Assembly: GCA_904420025.1 (NCBI GenBank)
Contig: CAJFTW010000111.1
Span: 1 to 33,794 of the forward strand
Direction: 5' to 3'
Origin: Candidatus Pseudolachnospira avium
GTDB lineage: Bacteria; Bacillota; Clostridia; Lachnospirales; Lachnospiraceae
DNA length: 33,794 bases
Shown: one piece after another, positions 31,567 to 33,794 of the stretch
How the letters are laid out: each line of letters opens with the position of its first letter
Position numbering within the stretch: the stretch's first letter is position 1
Program-made: the position numbers and the translations under genes
Notes under the pieces: generated by a model
Database searches by the model: none
Told to the model about the DNA's origin: nothing
Seen by the model: only the letters and a program-made list of their open reading frames with translations

Positions 31567-33794
31567 TCAGGAGGCCGGGCAGGCTTTTTCTTTCCGTTTC
31601 CTCAGCAAAATCCCTTTTTTCACCCGGCTGACGCCGAACACCAGGCAGGCCAGCAGCGGCGGCACCGCCAGGGCCAATATGGCCAAAAGCCGGAGAGCCC
31701 CGGCGGAGAGGGCCGTCAAGTGGAACAACGGGCCCAGCCAGAAGGCAGCCATCAGAAAGCCAGCGCCGCAGCCGGCAATAAGCAAAAGGCGCCACAGCTT
31801 CAGCGGCCAGCACAGGAACAGGAGGACCAAAATCCCCACCAGGCCAATGAGCATCACACAGACCGTGGACAGCTCGTCCAGGGGGATTCCCGCCCGGGTA
31901 CCCAGGAACAGGGCCGCCAGCAGAATCAGCACGTTGGCCAGGCCGCCAGGCAGGGAATTCAGGAAGATATTCCGCAGGAAGCCTCCCTGTACCCGCTCCA
32001 AGGACGGCTCAAAGGTCAGCAGGAACGAGGGCACCCCAATGAGGAAGCCACTGATCAGGGTAATCTGCGCCGGCAGCAGCGGATAAGGGATGGCCGCAAA
32101 CAGCAGGATCACCGCCACCAGGAAGGAAAAAATATTCTTCACGCAAAACAGGGAGGCAGAACGCTGGATATTATTGATCACCCGCCGCCCCTCCCGGACA
32201 ATCTCCGGCATCACGGAGAAATCCGAATCCAGCAGCACCAGCTGGGCCACCTGGGAGGCAGCTTCACTGCCGGAGGCCATGGCAATGCTGCAGTCCGCCT
32301 CCTTCAGCGCCAGCACATCGTTGACCCCATCCCCGATCATGGCCACCGTATGGCCCTTTTTCTGCAGAGCCTGCACCAGCTGCTGTTTCTGCTCCGGCGT
32401 CACCCGGCCAAAGACGCTGTACCCTTCTGCCCACTCCCCCAGGTCCGCCTCCGGCGGGAGGCCGGACAGGTCGCAGAACCGGTCCGCCCCGGCCAGCCCG
32501 GCTTCCCGGGCAATGCGGGCTGCCGCCGCCCCATTGTCCCCGGAGATCACCTTCACCGTCACCCCCTGCCGCCGGAAGTAGGCCAGAGTCTCCGCCGCCT
32601 GGGGGCGAATGCGATCGGACAGGACAAGAAAGCCCAGCGGCGTCAGCGGCCCGGCAATCCGGTCCTTCGCCAGGCAATTCCGGCCTCTGGCAAAGAGGAG
32701 GACGCGCCGCCCCTGGCGGAACAGCCCCGCCACTTCCTCACCGTACCGGTCAAGCTCCTTCCCCAGCAGCATTTCCGGCGCCCCCAGCACATAGACGGTG
32801 CCGTCCGCCAGTACCTGGCCGCTCCACTTCCGCCGGGAGGAGAAGGGCACCTGCCGGGCCACTGGAGCCGGCGGTGCAGGAAAGTCTTCCGACGGTGCGG
32901 AAAAGTTTTCTGTTTGTGCAGGAAACCTTTCCCGCGGCCTAGATAGGCTTCCGGCAGCCGCCCAGGCCTTCAGCGCCTGGGCAGTGCCGTTTTCCCCGTC
33001 CATCCGCTGGATAAACTGCCGCAGGTCCGGAAGGAACCCTTCCTCCGGTTCCAGGGGGATCAGACGTTTTACCTCCATGGAGCCCTCGGTGATGGTCCCG
33101 GTCTTATCCAGGCACAGCACATCCACCCGGGCCAGGTTTTCAATGCAGGAAAGCTGGTGGACCAGGGTCCGCCGCCGGGCCAGCCGGATGACGCTGACGG
33201 CCAGGGCCACGCTGACCAGCAGATACAGCCCCTCCGGAATCATCCCTACCAGCGCCGCCACCGTAGACCGCACCACGTAGGGCAGCTCCAGGCCCAGCAG
33301 CCCCGCCTGCTTGCCCACCATCAGCAGGCCCAGGGGGACCAGCACCGCCCCCGCCACCTGCAGCAGCCGGTCCAGGTCCCGCATCATCCGGGAGCGGACG
33401 CGCTTCCGCTTTTTCATAGCCTGGGTAAGGCTGGCCGCGTAGGCGTCCCCGCCCACCCGGTCTAGCCGGGCCCGGCAGTGGCCGGCAACCAGGAAGCTGC
33501 CGGACAGCAGGGTTTCCCCTTCCCGGCGGCGCACCGGATCCGCCTCCCCGGTAAGCAGGGCCTCATTGACCTCCACACAGCCCTGGCAGACCACCGCGTC
33601 CGCCGGCACCGGGGAGCCGGGTCCCAGGCAGACCACATCGTCCAGCACCAGCTCCTCCGGCGCCAAGGGCACCTGCCGCCCGCCCCGCACCGCCGTCACC
33701 TTCCGGCCGGAGACCAGGGAAATCCGGTCCAGGATTCGCTTCACCCGCATTTCCTGCACAATGCCGATGAGTACATTGAGCACCACAATGCCCA
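31567..33794 (-). CDS. Cation-transporting P-type ATPase (N-terminus outside window)
   Basis: About 742 residues are visible and the frame runs off the right edge, so the first part of the N-terminus is missing. The actuator domain has LLTGEADPV (TGEA in place of the common TGES), the membrane part MIPEGL at the M4 ion site, the phosphorylation site DKTGT, and the hinge MIGDGVND. The C-terminal region has about six membrane segments. No heavy-metal CPC motif or binding domain is seen, so it is more like calcium/magnesium-type (P2 or CtpE-like) pumps than a zinc or copper exporter; the ion is uncertain. The nucleotide-binding domain contains three 21-base repeats. Confidence 0.9.
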   Translation of the reverse strand, partial: GIVVLNVLIGIVQEMRVKRILDRISLVSGRKVTAVRGGRQVPLAPEELVLDDVVCLGPGSPVPADAVVCQGCVEVNEALLTGEADPVRRREGETLLSGSFLVAGHCRARLDRVGGDAYAASLTQAMKKRKRVRSRMMRDLDRLLQVAGAVLVPLGLLMVGKQAGLLGLELPYVVRSTVAALVGMIPEGLYLLVSVALAVSVIRLARRRTLVHQLSCIENLARVDVLCLDKTGTITEGSMEVKRLIPLEPEEGFLPDLRQFIQRMDGENGTAQALKAWAAAGSLSRPRERFPAQTENFSAPSEDFPAPPAPVARQVPFSSRRKWSGQVLADGTVYVLGAPEMLLGKELDRYGEEVAGLFRQGRRVLLFARGRNCLAKDRIAGPLTPLGFLVLSDRIRPQAAETLAYFRRQGVTVKVISGDNGAAAARIAREAGLAGADRFCDLSGLPPEADLGEWAEGYSVFGRVTPEQKQQLVQALQKKGHTVAMIGDGVNDVLALKEADCSIAMASGSEAASQVAQLVLLDSDFSVMPEIVREGRRVINNIQRSASLFCVKNIFSFLVAVILLFAAIPYPLLPAQITLISGFLIGVPSFLLTFEPSLERVQGGFLRNIFLNSLPGGLANVLILLAALFLGTRAGIPLDELSTVCVMLIGLVGILVLLFLCWPLKLWRLLLIAGCGAGFLMAAFWLGPLFHLTALSAGALRLLAILALAVPPLLACLVFGVSRVKKGILLRKRKEKACPAS
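32863..32925 (-). repeat. Three 21-bp in-frame repeats in the P-type ATPase
   Basis: Three adjacent 21-base units (32925-32905, 32904-32884, 32883-32863) encode FPAQTEN, FSAPSED and FPAPPAP. They sit in a loop of the nucleotide-binding domain. Such in-frame units can expand or contract between strains. Confidence 0.85.

Overview
The window is GC-rich chromosomal DNA from a spore-forming member of Bacillota, most likely a gut Clostridia lineage (Oscillospiraceae or Lachnospiraceae type). This placement is inferred from gene content and order: mraZ-rsmH-ftsL-PBP-PBP-mraY, a Spo0E-like regulator, a SigG fragment, SpoIIM, a DacF-like carboxypeptidase, ScpA/ScpB, a SmtB-type repressor and strong TTGACA/TATAAT-type promoters with AGGAGG ribosome binding sites. 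I saw no phage, insertion sequence, CRISPR array, rRNA or tRNA.

Layout. 1-6622 (minus): the division and cell wall (dcw) cluster, running right to left from a promoter and a four-repeat MraZ operator through mraZ, rsmH, ftsL, two class B penicillin-binding proteins and mraY, which runs off the left edge. 6703-6972: a tiny Spo0E-like phosphatase gene with its own promoter and terminator. Behind it lies a decayed VapC toxin (about 6975-7194). 7224-8799 (plus): ychF and a DUF1292 gene. 8844-9474 (minus): no convincing protein gene, but a near-consensus promoter with A-tracts upstream and a purine-rich, hairpin-dense sequence of about 600 nt. I read this as a long structured non-coding RNA, and it is the most notable item here. 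9671-17541 (minus): an operon of gltX, a UvrD-like helicase, a MoxR ATPase, a DUF58 protein and a membrane transglutaminase. 17556-19267 (plus): a small alarmone synthetase, a SmtB-like metal-sensing repressor, and a sporulation sigma factor (SigG) missing its N-terminal third. 19322-21257: aroD and a divergent LysR regulator. 21417-22571 (plus): a hemolysin III family membrane protein and a degenerate Nudix-like protein. 22508-29415 (minus): proC, scpB, scpA, a metallophosphoesterase, a D,D-carboxypeptidase, SpoIIM, ADP-ribose pyrophosphatase and an aminotransferase. 29482-29700 (plus): a second, small RNA candidate with promoter, hairpins and terminator. 29709-33794 (minus): an acyltransferase, a GT2-GtrA glycosyltransferase and a P-type ATPase that runs off the right edge.

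How the genes fit together. Cell wall synthesis and division dominate the left side and recur in the DacF-like carboxypeptidase. Sporulation is a second thread: Spo0E-like, SigG fragment, SpoIIM, DacF-like and possibly a SpoVD-like PBP. The gltX and alarmone synthetase genes share a symmetric divergent promoter region, which places glutamyl-tRNA charging and (p)ppGpp synthesis side by side. All functions are inferred from sequence motifs and family knowledge; no search was run.
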